35,643 nt of DNA. It comes from Sporolactobacillus sp. THM19-2 (lineage in GTDB: Bacteria > Bacillota > Bacilli > Bacillales > Sporolactobacillaceae). Of the stretch, positions 1 to 7,405 are shown one piece after another. Where the stretch lies: assembly GCF_004153195.1 (NCBI RefSeq), contig NZ_SEMC01000024.1, positions 1-35,643 on the forward strand. Reading direction: 5' to 3'. The first letter of the stretch is position 1, and each line of letters begins with the position of its first letter. The position numbers and the translations under genes are program-made. The notes under the pieces are model-generated. The model ran no database searches. It was given only the letters and a program-made list of their open reading frames with translations, and was not told where the DNA came from.

Positions 1-110
1 TCTCTCCTTTAGAATTTGGTTTTTGGTTAACTCTATTCTAACTGAGATGATGGGCTCCGGCTCATTTTCTATGAAAAAAATGACAGAGACGAGAGAGAAA
101 TGAAATCCCG

Positions 111-152
111 CTGTTTTTCTGGAGGGGCTGGCCAGCCCCTCCAGAAAAACAG
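111..152. repeat. Perfect 42-bp palindrome
   Basis: Two 21-bp arms meet with no spacer; the left arm begins CTGTTTTTCTGGAGGGG and the right arm is its exact reverse complement ending CCCCTCCAGAAAAACAG. The T-run lies on the 5' side and the A-run on the 3' side on both strands, which is the reverse of a Rho-independent terminator, so a terminator role is unlikely. It sits just upstream of a short TPR-like ORF whose reading frame stays open back through it to position 84. Function unknown. Confidence 0.9.
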
Positions 153-215
153 ATTCCCTGCTCACCATTTTCTCATATTCAGAAACCCTTTTTACACAAT
201 TATACGGACTCAACT

Positions 216-431
216 GTGCTTGATTATAGGTTAAATGATCGTCTGGTACAAAAAATAGAGAGTCAGATATATCCTCATTTTAAAGAACGTGAACCAAAGG
301 TTGGTATTGAATGCTTACTGTTACTGGCTAGTTATTATGAAAAAAGACACAGATATAAGAAGGCAAATGCTTGTTACAAAGTGGCCATCCGTAAACCATT
401 TAATAATAAAAGAAGGGAGATATTATTTTGA
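216..431 (+). CDS. Small TPR-like protein, probably the C-terminal fragment of a larger regulator
   Basis: Seventy-one residues from a GTG at 216 with only a weak upstream GGA. Residues 33-58 (LLLLASYYEKRHRYKKANACYKVAI) have the spacing of one tetratricopeptide helix pair, as found in the C-terminal domains of Rap, PlcR, NprR and Rgg-type regulators; I infer a fold, not a function. The frame has no stop back to position 84, so a longer ancestor is possible. Its stop codon TGA (429-431) overlaps the TTG start of the next ORF (428-430), the kind of overlap seen in translationally coupled pairs such as rap-phr. With one TPR only and no DNA-binding domain it is most likely a gene remnant; a free-standing small protein cannot be excluded. 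Confidence 0.4.
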   Translation: MLDYRLNDRLVQKIESQIYPHFKEREPKVGIECLLLLASYYEKRHRYKKANACYKVAIRKPFNNKRREILF

Positions 432-922
432 GAAAAATGATCCTGATTGCCTGCATCATTTCAACTCTGCTTTTCATTCAAACAACTGTAGCGACTGACA
501 ATGATGATCTGCCGGACTCGTCAAGTTATGAGCAACTGTTGCTCCGCTGATGAGGCTCTTAAAGCCCAGCTTTTCAAAATGAAGCTTTCTGAAAAACTTC
601 CCTTCGAGTCTAAGGGGTTCAGTCAGGTTGTAATCACGGATGAAAAAAATAATGGGGAAAACATTATGACCCATTTTACTGTGTGGTCATCCGGCACAGA
701 AAATCCGGTCAGGTCATGGTCATAGTCTATGCGAACAACTTTAATGCAACATATTCTTCGGATGGAGCGGACAAAGTCAGTCTTCACAAAAAAGTGAGCG
801 GCTATTATGCAGGAAAGAGTTTATATTTTAAATATCAGGATATCATTTACAATGTTACCCATTCAAATAATCATGCGCAAAAGCAAACCTTGATCAATCT
901 GGCTAATCAGATTATTGATTGA
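428..922 (+). pseudogene. Secreted protein gene broken by two frameshifts
   Basis: The TTG at 428 lies 8 nt after GGGAG (415-419) and opens a signal peptide (MRKMILIACIISTLLFIQTTVA) that continues DNDDLPDSSSYEQLLLR and stops at 548-550. The sense then passes to the +1 frame (about 545-690, ADEALKAQLFKMKLSEKLPFE...ENIMTHFTVWSSGTENPV) and again to a third frame (about 705-922, GQVMVIVYANNFNATY...KVSGYYAGKSLYFKYQDIIYNVTHSNNHAQKQTLINLANQIID). Each segment starts where the last loses sense, which marks one gene of about 160 codons with two indels. The end, in which a strand of the form 'G.YYAG..LYF...' precedes a helix 'LINLANQII', resembles the tail of DUF4367-type secreted proteins; that assignment is tentative. 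The first 40 residues alone would also pass for a Phr-like exported peptide precursor. Confidence 0.6.
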
Positions 923-952
923 TTTGACCGTAATCCGCTGTTCAGAAAGAAT

Positions 953-983
953 AAAAAAAGACCAGCGCTTTTAGGCGTCTGAT
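953..983 (-). terminator. Rho-independent terminator of yceI
   Basis: Read on the minus strand: GATCAGACGC, loop CTAAAA, GCGCTGGTC, then seven T. Nine pairs form with one bulged A and one T-G pair. It begins about 20 bp past the yceI stop codon. Confidence 0.8.
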
Positions 984-1003
984 CCTCCTCTTTTGTTATT
1001 ACG

Positions 1004-1534
1004 TTAAGCTGCAGGGTTCTGTGTGATTTCGGCATCAATGTTAATTTTAATTTTATTTCCGACAACCAGGCTGCCGTTAGCCAGCGCCTGGCTCCAGGTC
1101 AGCCCGAAGTCGCGGCGGTCAATTGAGAAGGACAGACCTGCGCCGCTCCGTTTCAGACCGTATGGGTCGTCGATCGGCGTGCCGACTTCGGCGTCGAATG
1201 TCACCGATTTGGTGATACCTTTGATCGATAAATCTCCGGTGATCGTGTACTCGTCCTCATCTTTGCTGGTGATTGATGTGGAAACGAAACGAATTTCCGG
1301 GAATTTTTCCGCTTCAAAAAAATCTGCACTCTTCAGGTGATTGTCGCGATCGGCATTTCTTGTGTCAATGCTTGCAACATCCACCTTCGCGTCGATCGCC
1401 GTAATTTTTCCACTGTTGTCTGTGGTCACGGTTCCCGTTGTCACTTCGAAGTTCCCCCGGACATTTGACAGTCCCATATGCTTTACTGAAAAAGATGTTT
1501 CTGTGTGTGCCGTATCGATCGTCCATTCTGACAT
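1004..1534 (-). CDS. YceI-family polyisoprenoid-binding-like protein
   Basis: The 176-residue protein matches the YceI lipocalin-like family over its whole length: the N-terminal WTIDTAHTETSFSVKHMG, the central DVASIDTRNADRDNHLKSADFFEAEKFPEIRF and ITGDLSIKGITKSVTFDAE. Family members fold as a beta-barrel that binds long isoprenoid chains; the Gram-negative ones are periplasmic, but this one has no signal peptide and should be cytoplasmic. The ATG at 1532-1534 follows GGAGAGG by 6 bases. The gene lies 132 bp downstream of the Rrf2 regulator on the same strand and has its own promoter carrying the same palindromic operator, so it is probably under that regulator. Ligand unknown. Confidence 0.9.
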   Translation of the reverse strand: MSEWTIDTAHTETSFSVKHMGLSNVRGNFEVTTGTVTTDNSGKITAIDAKVDVASIDTRNADRDNHLKSADFFEAEKFPEIRFVSTSITSKDEDEYTITGDLSIKGITKSVTFDAEVGTPIDDPYGLKRSGAGLSFSIDRRDFGLTWSQALANGSLVVGNKIKINIDAEITQNPAA

Positions 1535-1630
1535 GTAAATCCTCTCCTCAATAACTCATTTTTTATATTTACGCGTCTGATACTCGATAAATAGGCCCGA
1601 ATTCACAGGCGACGGTAAATTGCTGATTTT

Positions 1631-1649
1631 TGTAACTGATATAGTTACA
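1631..1649 (-). promoter_or_regulatory. Rrf2-type operator over the yceI promoter
   Basis: TGTAACTGATATAGTTACA is a perfect inverted repeat of 7-bp arms around GATAT. On the minus strand the centre reads TATATC, at exactly the place where the upstream ywnA promoter has TATAAT, with a poor -35 (TTTTTG) 17 bp before it. The site lies about 97 bp upstream of yceI and 17 bp past the end of ywnA. Confidence 0.7.
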
Positions 1650-1666
1650 GGATGAAGGCACAAAAA

Positions 1667-2083
1667 TCATTCAGCAGGGAAAAGATGATCCAGTATATTC
1701 TGAATGCTTTGTGCCTTCAGCTTTTTCTCAAGCGCCGATTGGGCGCCATGAAATGCTTCTTCAAGTACTGCATTGATCCCTTTGCCAACCGGACAGTGCG
1801 GATTCGGGTTGGCGTGAACGGCGAACAGTTCACTCGACGGCTCCACAGCCCGGTAGACATCCAGCAGGGAAATCTCAGAAGGAGACTTCCTCAGAGCTGC
1901 CCCGGCTTTCCCGACCGATGTCCGGATCAGGCCGGCTTTTCTCAGCATACCCAGTATCCGTCGGATGACGACCGGATTGGTATTCACGCTCGATGCGATA
2001 TAATCAGATGGCAAATCATCATGTGGGCGGGAAGCAATCAGAGCCAGAGTGTGGATGGCGACAGCCACACGTGAATTAATCAT
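1667..2083 (-). CDS. ywnA: Rrf2-family transcriptional repressor, YwnA type
   Basis: This 138-residue winged-helix protein resembles B. subtilis YwnA closely, as I remember that sequence: MINSRVAVAIHTLALIA at the start, SVNTNPVVIRRILGMLRKAGLI as recognition region and ELFAVHANPNPHCPVGKGI near residue 100. It has one cysteine only, in HCPVG, so it cannot hold a three-cysteine Fe-S cluster like IscR or NsrR and is probably cluster-free. I take the ATG at 2083 because GGTGGTG stands 6 bases before it; the GTG at 2095 lies inside that ribosome-binding site. Its promoter has a palindromic operator over the -10, pointing to autorepression, and the same operator precedes yceI downstream. Confidence 0.88.
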   Translation of the reverse strand: MINSRVAVAIHTLALIASRPHDDLPSDYIASSVNTNPVVIRRILGMLRKAGLIRTSVGKAGAALRKSPSEISLLDVYRAVEPSSELFAVHANPNPHCPVGKGINAVLEEAFHGAQSALEKKLKAQSIQNILDHLFPAE

Positions 2084-2096
2084 TTCTATCACCACC

Positions 2097-2132
2097 TGTA
2101 ACTATTATAATTACAGGAGCGACCGAAGTCAA
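2097..2132 (-). promoter_or_regulatory. ywnA promoter with overlapping operator
   Basis: On the minus strand TTGACT (2127-2132), a 17-bp spacer and TATAAT (2104-2109) make a near-consensus sigma-A promoter. The inverted repeat TGTAACTATTATAATTACA (2097-2115) covers the -10. It shares the pattern TGTAACT-N5-ANTTACA with the site at 1631-1649. Confidence 0.8.
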
Positions 2133-2271
2133 TGGATGGGCACAAAAAACATCATGCACCTTTTCAGGACTGGTGGCAGATCGCCTGGTGCTTCCTTGAC
2201 GCGCGACGGGAGATAGAAATACAATAGTCGTGGATCAGATGCTGAATAAAAAAGGATATCGGAGGACTCTC

Positions 2272-2949
2272 ATGAACGGAAAACAGGCCGCGGGGTACCA
2301 GGCAGTTGATGAAATACATAACGGTATGACGGTTGGACTGGGGACAGGTTCAACAGTTTATTTCTTTCTTGAAGCACTGGCTCAGAAGGTGGCTTCCGGT
2401 CTGTCTGTCACAGGGGTGGCAACATCGCAGAAAACCATTGATCTGGCTGAAAACTGGAAAATCCCGATGGAGTCACTCAACGATGTGGATCGTATCGATC
2501 TGACTGTGGATGGTGCGGACGAAGTTGACCAGTGTATGAACGGGATCAAAGGCGGGGGCGGGGCCCTGCTCTATGAAAAAATGGTGGCACAGGCTTCAGA
2601 TAAACGGCTGTGGATTGTCGACAGCAGGAAGAAAGTGCAGCAGCTTGGCGCATTCCCCCTGCCGATTGAGGTGATTCCGTTCGGCTGGAAGCAGATTGAA
2701 AAGATGATGCAGGAAAAAGGGTGTCATCCTCAGCTGCGTCTGAACACGGACGGCACTCCCTTTGAGACGGATGCCCATCATTATATTCTCGATCTTCACC
2801 TGGGGAAGATCGATGATCCTGAAGCACTTGCGGATGAACTGGATCATGTGACCGGTGTGGTTGAACATGGCTTGTTCATTCATATGACGGACAAGACCTT
2901 GATCGGCTATCCGGACGGACATGTTGAAACGATGGAAAGAAAAAAATGA
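2272..2949 (+). CDS. rpiA: Ribose-5-phosphate isomerase A
   Basis: RpiA interconverts ribose 5-phosphate and ribulose 5-phosphate in the non-oxidative pentose phosphate pathway, in the cytoplasm. The 225-residue product shows the family signatures GLGTGSTV (substrate phosphate loop), DLTVDGADEVD with the catalytic aspartate, and GGGGALLYEKMVA with the conserved lysine. I choose the ATG at 2272, which follows CGGAGGACTCTC; an upstream in-frame GTG at 2230 lacks a good ribosome-binding site and would add 14 residues foreign to the family. The gene stands alone and ends inside the A-tract that forms the terminator of the opposite strand. Confidence 0.95.
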   Translation: MNGKQAAGYQAVDEIHNGMTVGLGTGSTVYFFLEALAQKVASGLSVTGVATSQKTIDLAENWKIPMESLNDVDRIDLTVDGADEVDQCMNGIKGGGGALLYEKMVAQASDKRLWIVDSRKKVQQLGAFPLPIEVIPFGWKQIEKMMQEKGCHPQLRLNTDGTPFETDAHHYILDLHLGKIDDPEALADELDHVTGVVEHGLFIHMTDKTLIGYPDGHVETMERKK

Positions 2950-2950
2950 T

Positions 2951-3010
2951 TAAAAAAAAGGTACGGTTCCTGTCTGATGGACAGCTATCTCCAGACAGGA
3001 ATGCGTACCT
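2951..3010 (-). terminator. Strong terminator for minus-strand transcription (behind the PTS IIA remnant)
   Basis: Arms AGGTACG-g-TTCCTGTCTG (2959-2976) and CAGACAGGAA-tg-CGTACCT (2992-3010) pair over 17 bp around a 15-nt loop. Eight A (2951-2958) become the U-tract on the minus strand. On the plus strand there is no U-run after the stem, so it does not serve rpiA well. Confidence 0.85.
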
Positions 3011-3051
3011 GATGTTATGTGGGTCCGGGGGTTTTTTTCGAAGCAGTGAGA

Positions 3052-3330
3052 TCATGTTTCCTTTTTTTCCAGAGCTTCTACTCGTTTTTCCAGGCTTGAT
3101 ATTTTTTTGTAGTTTGCCACCAGACGTTTAATCAGGTTCAGTTCAGCCTGAGCGGTCATCACGTGATCCTGGGCATGAACCATGAGAAAACTCGGTGTAT
3201 GCCCGTCATTTGATTTCTGTATCGTTTCAGTCTGCCATTTGTGGCCCTGCAGAAATTCATTTTCTGCAGCGTCCAGATGCTTTTGTGATTCTTCAAAGTT
3301 GAAACCTCTTCCGCACGAATAACATCCCCC
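3052..3330 (-). pseudogene. N-terminally truncated PTS lactose/cellobiose-family IIA component
   Basis: The minus strand from about 3312 to 3055 encodes GRGFNFEESQKHLDAAENEFLQGHKWQTETIQ, then SFLMVHAQDHVMTAQAELNLIKRLVANYKK and a charged tail ending KKET, with stop TGA at 3052-3054. VHAQDH holds the phosphoryl-acceptor histidine of the lactose/chitobiose IIA family. About 30 residues of helix 1 are missing: the frame has no start codon and hits a stop at 3331-3333. An ATG at 3323-3325 after a G-run is in another frame and dies after 10 codons. A cre box lies only 24 bp upstream of the first recognisable codon and a strong terminator follows, so an internal deletion removed the gene's head while leaving its control sites. 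No EIIB or EIIC gene is present nearby. Confidence 0.8.
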
Positions 3331-3335
3331 CTATG

Positions 3336-3351
3336 TTGTAAACGTTTACAA
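3336..3351. promoter_or_regulatory. cre-like operator upstream of the PTS remnant
   Basis: TTGTAAACGTTTACAA is a perfect 16-bp palindrome of the LacI/GalR type with the central CG and fits the CcpA cre pattern. It lies directly before the PTS IIA remnant and probably once gave carbon catabolite control of it. It could also belong to a local LacI-type regulator. Confidence 0.75.
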
Positions 3352-3370
3352 ATTGGAATGTAAAAAAATA

Positions 3371-3429
3371 CATTATTCCGCCTCTATTGTAACCTGATGT
3401 GTCTCATCAGTTAAAGATGCGGAATAATG
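3371..3429. repeat. Nested inverted repeats downstream of the glycerophosphodiesterase gene
   Basis: Outer arms CATTATTCCGC (3371-3381) and GCGGAATAATG (3419-3429) enclose an inner hairpin CTGATG-tgtct-CATCAG (3394-3410). There is no U-tract after the outer stem on either strand. It lies between the end of the phosphodiesterase gene and the cre box. Confidence 0.7.
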
Positions 3430-3445
3430 ACAGAATGGTCCCTGT

Positions 3446-4198
3446 TTAATGAAGTTTTTTACCCGCTGTTTCATAGCTTTTTCTCAGATCAAGAGCGACT
3501 TCGGGATAGTCGGTGATCAGGGCGTCCAGTCCCATCTGAAAAGCCAGCTGCATATGCTTCGGTTTGTTGACGGTCCAGGCGCGTACCTTAATGTTATGCT
3601 GGTGAAGCTGTTTGGCCGTGTCAGAAAAGGCAGAAGGCTCCCACAGATGCTGAGCGGTCGCGCCAACCTGCTGTGTATAGCGCCATGGCTCAGCCAGACG
3701 TTCCCAGAGCAGAAGGGCGACCTCTGCTGAAGCATCGGTCTTTTTCAGTCGGATCAGGGATTCATGATTGAAAGATGAATAGACGACCGGAAGATTTGCA
3801 CGGTATGCGTCGACGATCCGGACAACACGTTCTTCAATCCCGGGATAAACATTTCGGTCTGTTTTCAATTCAATATTGATCACGCCACTGTAATCGGAAA
3901 GAAGCTCCAGCACTTCTTTAAGTGTCGGTACTTTTTCTTTCCTATAGTTCCCGGAGAACCAGGACCCGGCGTCCAGCTCCTGCAGATCGCGCAGGGTAAA
4001 TTGTTTAATCTGACCTGTGCCATTGGTTGTCCGGTTTACTTTCTCATCATGCATCACCACGACTTCCTGATCTTTCGTCAGATGTACATCCAGTTCAATA
4101 CCGTCACTTTGGACACGGGCAGCCTCTTCAAAAGCGGCCAGTGTATTTTCCGGACGGTTGGCTTTACTTCCGCGATGGGCGAAAATCGCAGTTCTCAT
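3446..4198 (-). CDS. Glycerophosphodiester phosphodiesterase (GDPD family)
   Basis: It hydrolyses glycerophosphodiesters to glycerol 3-phosphate and an alcohol. The 250-residue protein carries the GDPD core: AHRG (H8, R9), RPENTLAAF, DGIELDVHLTKD (E35, D37) and VVMHDEKVNRTTNGTG (H50), the metal-binding and catalytic set. There is no signal peptide, so it belongs to the short cytoplasmic UgpQ/YhdW class, not to secreted GlpQ. The ATG at 4196-4198 is preceded by GAGGAGG at a good distance. It is transcribed alone; no glycerol or glycerophosphate transporter adjoins it. Confidence 0.93.
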   Translation of the reverse strand: MRTAIFAHRGSKANRPENTLAAFEEAARVQSDGIELDVHLTKDQEVVVMHDEKVNRTTNGTGQIKQFTLRDLQELDAGSWFSGNYRKEKVPTLKEVLELLSDYSGVINIELKTDRNVYPGIEERVVRIVDAYRANLPVVYSSFNHESLIRLKKTDASAEVALLLWERLAEPWRYTQQVGATAQHLWEPSAFSDTAKQLHQHNIKVRAWTVNKPKHMQLAFQMGLDALITDYPEVALDLRKSYETAGKKLH

Positions 4199-4459
4199 GG
4201 TTAGCCTCCTCAGAAATTTGTCGAGATCAAATAAAAATAAGATTTAATCAGAGCTACTCTCTATTTTAATGTAGCATGAAAAAAGGATGAAAGAATTCAT
4301 CTTGCCATTTTTAACATAAAACAGACCGTATTTACATACAGGAAACAAAAGTTCATATATCTGTTCACGATTTAGTCGTATGATCCTCGTTCGTGGTTAT
4401 TGACGCCCTGTGGGATGTTGATTAGTATGAGGATACATGTGTACAGGGGGAAGAACACG

Positions 4460-5386
4460 TTGGCAGGAAAAACGGATTCTTTGGCCGGAAACGCATCTTC
4501 CGGAAGAGCAAAAGGGATGGCACTCGTTCTGAGCGGAGCCGTGCTCTGGGGGGTGTCGGGTAATGCCGCCCAATATCTTTTTAATGAGAAGCTAGTGAGT
4601 CCCGGCTGGCTGACGTCGGTCCGGATGCTGAGTGCCGGTTTCCTTCTCTTACTATGGTCTGCAGCCTTAAACCGGAGGGCCGTCTGGAGAATCTGGACAG
4701 AGAGGCGTTCTGTCCGGGATCTGCTCATTTTTGGACTGATCGGGATGATCGGCTCTCAGTACACATACTTTGAAGCGGTAGCGGCGGGAAATGCGGCAAC
4801 AGCGACACTGCTGCAGTATCTGAATCCTGTGCTTATTATGAGCTATCTGATTCTGAGATGGCGCAGAAAACCGAACCGGGTTGAAAGTGCAGCGATCCTC
4901 CTTGCTCTTGCCGGCGTCTTTTTTATTGTGACCAGGGGGCATCCCGGTCAGCTGTCCCTTGCCCCGGCTGCTCTTTTCTGGGGGCTGCTTTCTGCACTTG
5001 GCGGAGCCATCTACTCCTGTCAGCCATCACGTTTGCTGAAAAAGTGGGGAGCTGCCCCTGTCGTTGGCTGGGGAATGATCATCGGAGGAACAGCGATGAG
5101 TCTGTTTTACCCGCCATGGATTTTTCATGGTCAGTGGTCCGGTGAAACGTTGGCCGGTATGGCGTTCGTCATCTTTTTAGGCACTTTTCTGTCCTTTTAT
5201 CTTTATCTGGCCAGTCTGAAGTACCTCCAGCCGATTGAGACCAGTCTGCTTGGCTGTGCAGAGCCTTTATCGGCTGCCGCAGTCAGCGTGACCATCATGA
5301 AAGTACCCTTTACGGTCTTTGACTGGCTGGGGGCATTTTGTATTATTATGACCGTTGTGATCCTGTCATTTCCACAGAAGCGATAA
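4460..5386 (+). CDS. EamA/DMT-family permease
   Basis: A drug/metabolite transporter superfamily membrane protein with about ten predicted helices in two EamA repeats (roughly residues 20-150 and 165-305 from this start), including VLSGAVLWGVSGNAAQYLF, FEAVAAGNAATATLLQYLNPVLI and, in the second half, YLASLKYLQPIETSLLGCAEPLSA. The glutamate/proline-rich ends of the repeats are usual for the family. Substrate unknown. I choose the TTG at 4460 because AGGGGG stands 9 bases before it; in-frame starts at 4400 and 4430 would add a non-hydrophobic extension without better ribosome-binding sites. It lies alone between minus-strand GDPD and kimA. Confidence 0.85.
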   Translation: MAGKTDSLAGNASSGRAKGMALVLSGAVLWGVSGNAAQYLFNEKLVSPGWLTSVRMLSAGFLLLLWSAALNRRAVWRIWTERRSVRDLLIFGLIGMIGSQYTYFEAVAAGNAATATLLQYLNPVLIMSYLILRWRRKPNRVESAAILLALAGVFFIVTRGHPGQLSLAPAALFWGLLSALGGAIYSCQPSRLLKKWGAAPVVGWGMIIGGTAMSLFYPPWIFHGQWSGETLAGMAFVIFLGTFLSFYLYLASLKYLQPIETSLLGCAEPLSAAAVSVTIMKVPFTVFDWLGAFCIIMTVVILSFPQKR

Positions 5387-5448
5387 ACCGAATGTGTATT
5401 GCTCTCCTGTTTTTGACAGAATAAAGGATAAATGCTGTCGCAACCTGT

Positions 5449-5466
5449 TCATTTCCCGGGAAATGA
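5449..5466. repeat. 18-bp perfect palindrome upstream of kimA
   Basis: TCATTTCCCGGGAAATGA reads the same on both strands and lies 87 bp before the kimA start in its 167-bp leader. It may be an operator or a short hairpin. I could not fit the leader to the ydaO-type c-di-AMP riboswitch that precedes kimA in B. subtilis. Confidence 0.6.
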
Positions 5467-5553
5467 TGTACACCTTCAGAAAATGTGAAAGTGTGTCGAC
5501 TCAGACGGGACAGAAAGACGGGTAAATTTAATCGAAATTAAGGTGAATCTCCT

Positions 5554-7386
5554 GTGTTTTCGAAAATTAAACGCCTGCTGATAGGCAGGCCGCTTAAATC
5601 AACTGAAGCTACTTCGCAGAAATTAAATAAATTTAAAGCACTTGCCGTACTGTCTTCAGATGCTCTTTCATCTGTTGCCTACGGACCGGAACAGATCCTG
5701 ATCGTTCTGATCGCAGCAGGGAGCGCGGCACTGTGGTATTCGCTTCCGATCACACTGGGTGTGCTGGTCCTGCTTGTTGCTCTGGTGCTTTCCTACAGGC
5801 AGATTATCTTCGCCTATCCGGGCGGAGGCGGTGCTTATATGGTGGCCAAGGAAAATCTGGGTGTTAATTTTGGACTGACTGCCGGTGGTGCCCTGCTGGT
5901 TGATTATATTCTGACCGTGGCGGTCAGTGTCTCTGCAGGTACCGATGCCATCACATCGGCTTTTCCCGTACTTCGTGAGCACCATGTGCTTATTGCGGTA
6001 CTTATTGTTATTTTGATTACACTTTTGAATTTACGTGGATTGACAGATTCGGCTACACTTCTCTCGTATCCTGTCTATTTTTTCGTTCTGATGATGCTTT
6101 TTGTGATTGGTGCAGGTGCATTCGGAGCTGTAACAGGAACGGCTGCGCCTGTGCAGTCACATCCTGCAATCGGTACCCCGGTTATGGGAATCAGTCTGTT
6201 TCTTCTTCTGCGGGCTTTTGCATCCGGCTGTACAGCACTGACCGGTGTTGAAGCTATTTCAAATGCGATATCGAGTTTTAAGGCACCCGCTCCTGAAAAT
6301 GCCGCAAAAACGCTGCTGATGATGGGAGGCATTCTGGCCATTCTCCTGTCAGGAACAGTTTCTATTGCTTACTGGTACGGCATTCAGCCGGTGAGTGATC
6401 AGACTGTGCTCTCGCAGATGGGTGAAACGATCTTCGGACGCAATATTTTCTACTATTTTCTTCAGGTCGGAACAGCACTGATTCTGGTGCTTGCGGCCAA
6501 TACCGGCTACTCAGCTTTTCCGCTCCTTGCCTTTAACCTGGCAAAAGATAAATTCATGCCCCGGCCGTTCACTGTTAAAGGGGACAGGCTCGGATTTTCC
6601 AATGGGATCATCACTCTCGGAGCATTGTCGATTGTTCTGATCATGATCTTTAACGGCAGGACTGAAAATCTGATCCCGCTGTATGCCGTAGGTGTCTTTA
6701 TTCCTTTTTCCCTGTCCCAGACCGGAATGATTGTTCACTGGATGAAGAATAAACCGAAGGGGTGGGTTGGTAAGCTGGTGACGAATTTTGTTGGCGCGCT
6801 GATCTGCTACCTGATTCTGATCATTTTTATTGTCACGAAATTCACCCAGATCTGGCCGGTTTTCATCTTTGTTCCACTCGTTGTGGGTATTTTTCATAAA
6901 ATTCATCAGCATTATCTGCATGTTGCCGACCAGTTGCGGGTGGATATCTCCGTTTCGCTCCGTTCCATTAAAACTACAGATAATGTGATTATCGTCCCGA
7001 TTGCCGGAATTACAAAAGTCGTGGAACAGTCGCTGACCTATGCCAAATCCTTATCCGGCAATGTGGTTGCTGTCTATATCGGCAGCCGGCCGGAGGTCAT
7101 TAAAAAAATTGAAAAAGAATGGGATGCATGGCATACAGGTATTCGACTGGTCACGATTTACTCGATTTATCGCAGCATCACGGATCCGCTTGTCCGCTTT
7201 ATTCAGTCTATCAAGTATAAGGCAGATAAAGACGGGGCAACGGTAACGGTTGTCTTCCCGCAGTTCTATACGAAAAAGTGGTGGCAGCGTCTGCTGCATA
7301 ACCAGTCCGGTGTACTGATCAAGGCGAGTCTGATCAGGCTTGTCGATGTCGTGATTGCCACAGTACCTTACCGCTTAAAAAAATAA
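5554..7386 (+). CDS. kimA: KimA-type high-affinity potassium permease (APC superfamily)
   Basis: The 610-residue protein is full length against B. subtilis KimA (YdaO, about 607) and very close throughout: KIKRLLIGRPLKS at the start, ALAVLSSDALSSVAYGPEQIL, YPGGGGAYMVAKENLG, VDYILTVAVSVSAGTDAITSAFP and LAANTGYSAFPLLAFNLAKD. About twelve membrane helices fill residues 30-460; the cytoplasmic C-terminal domain (about 465-610), a universal-stress-like fold, binds c-di-AMP in the B. subtilis protein. KimA is a K+/H+ symporter for potassium uptake at low K+. The GTG at 5554 follows AAGGTG by 8 bases. An AbrB-family permease begins 19 bp downstream and is probably cotranscribed. Confidence 0.93.
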   Translation: MFSKIKRLLIGRPLKSTEATSQKLNKFKALAVLSSDALSSVAYGPEQILIVLIAAGSAALWYSLPITLGVLVLLVALVLSYRQIIFAYPGGGGAYMVAKENLGVNFGLTAGGALLVDYILTVAVSVSAGTDAITSAFPVLREHHVLIAVLIVILITLLNLRGLTDSATLLSYPVYFFVLMMLFVIGAGAFGAVTGTAAPVQSHPAIGTPVMGISLFLLLRAFASGCTALTGVEAISNAISSFKAPAPENAAKTLLMMGGILAILLSGTVSIAYWYGIQPVSDQTVLSQMGETIFGRNIFYYFLQVGTALILVLAANTGYSAFPLLAFNLAKDKFMPRPFTVKGDRLGFSNGIITLGALSIVLIMIFNGRTENLIPLYAVGVFIPFSLSQTGMIVHWMKNKPKGWVGKLVTNFVGALICYLILIIFIVTKFTQIWPVFIFVPLVVGIFHKIHQHYLHVADQLRVDISVSLRSIKTTDNVIIVPIAGITKVVEQSLTYAKSLSGNVVAVYIGSRPEVIKKIEKEWDAWHTGIRLVTIYSIYRSITDPLVRFIQSIKYKADKDGATVTVVFPQFYTKKWWQRLLHNQSGVLIKASLIRLVDVVIATVPYRLKK

Positions 7387-7405
7387 ACGCCAAAGGAGGG
7401 ACAGA

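Noticed and set aside
1023-1538. Plus-strand ORFs opposite yceI
   Set aside because: They lack ribosome-binding sites and sense; the minus-strand YceI protein explains the sequence.
5387-5553. ydaO-type c-di-AMP riboswitch before kimA
   Set aside because: I could not find its conserved core; only a short palindrome is visible.
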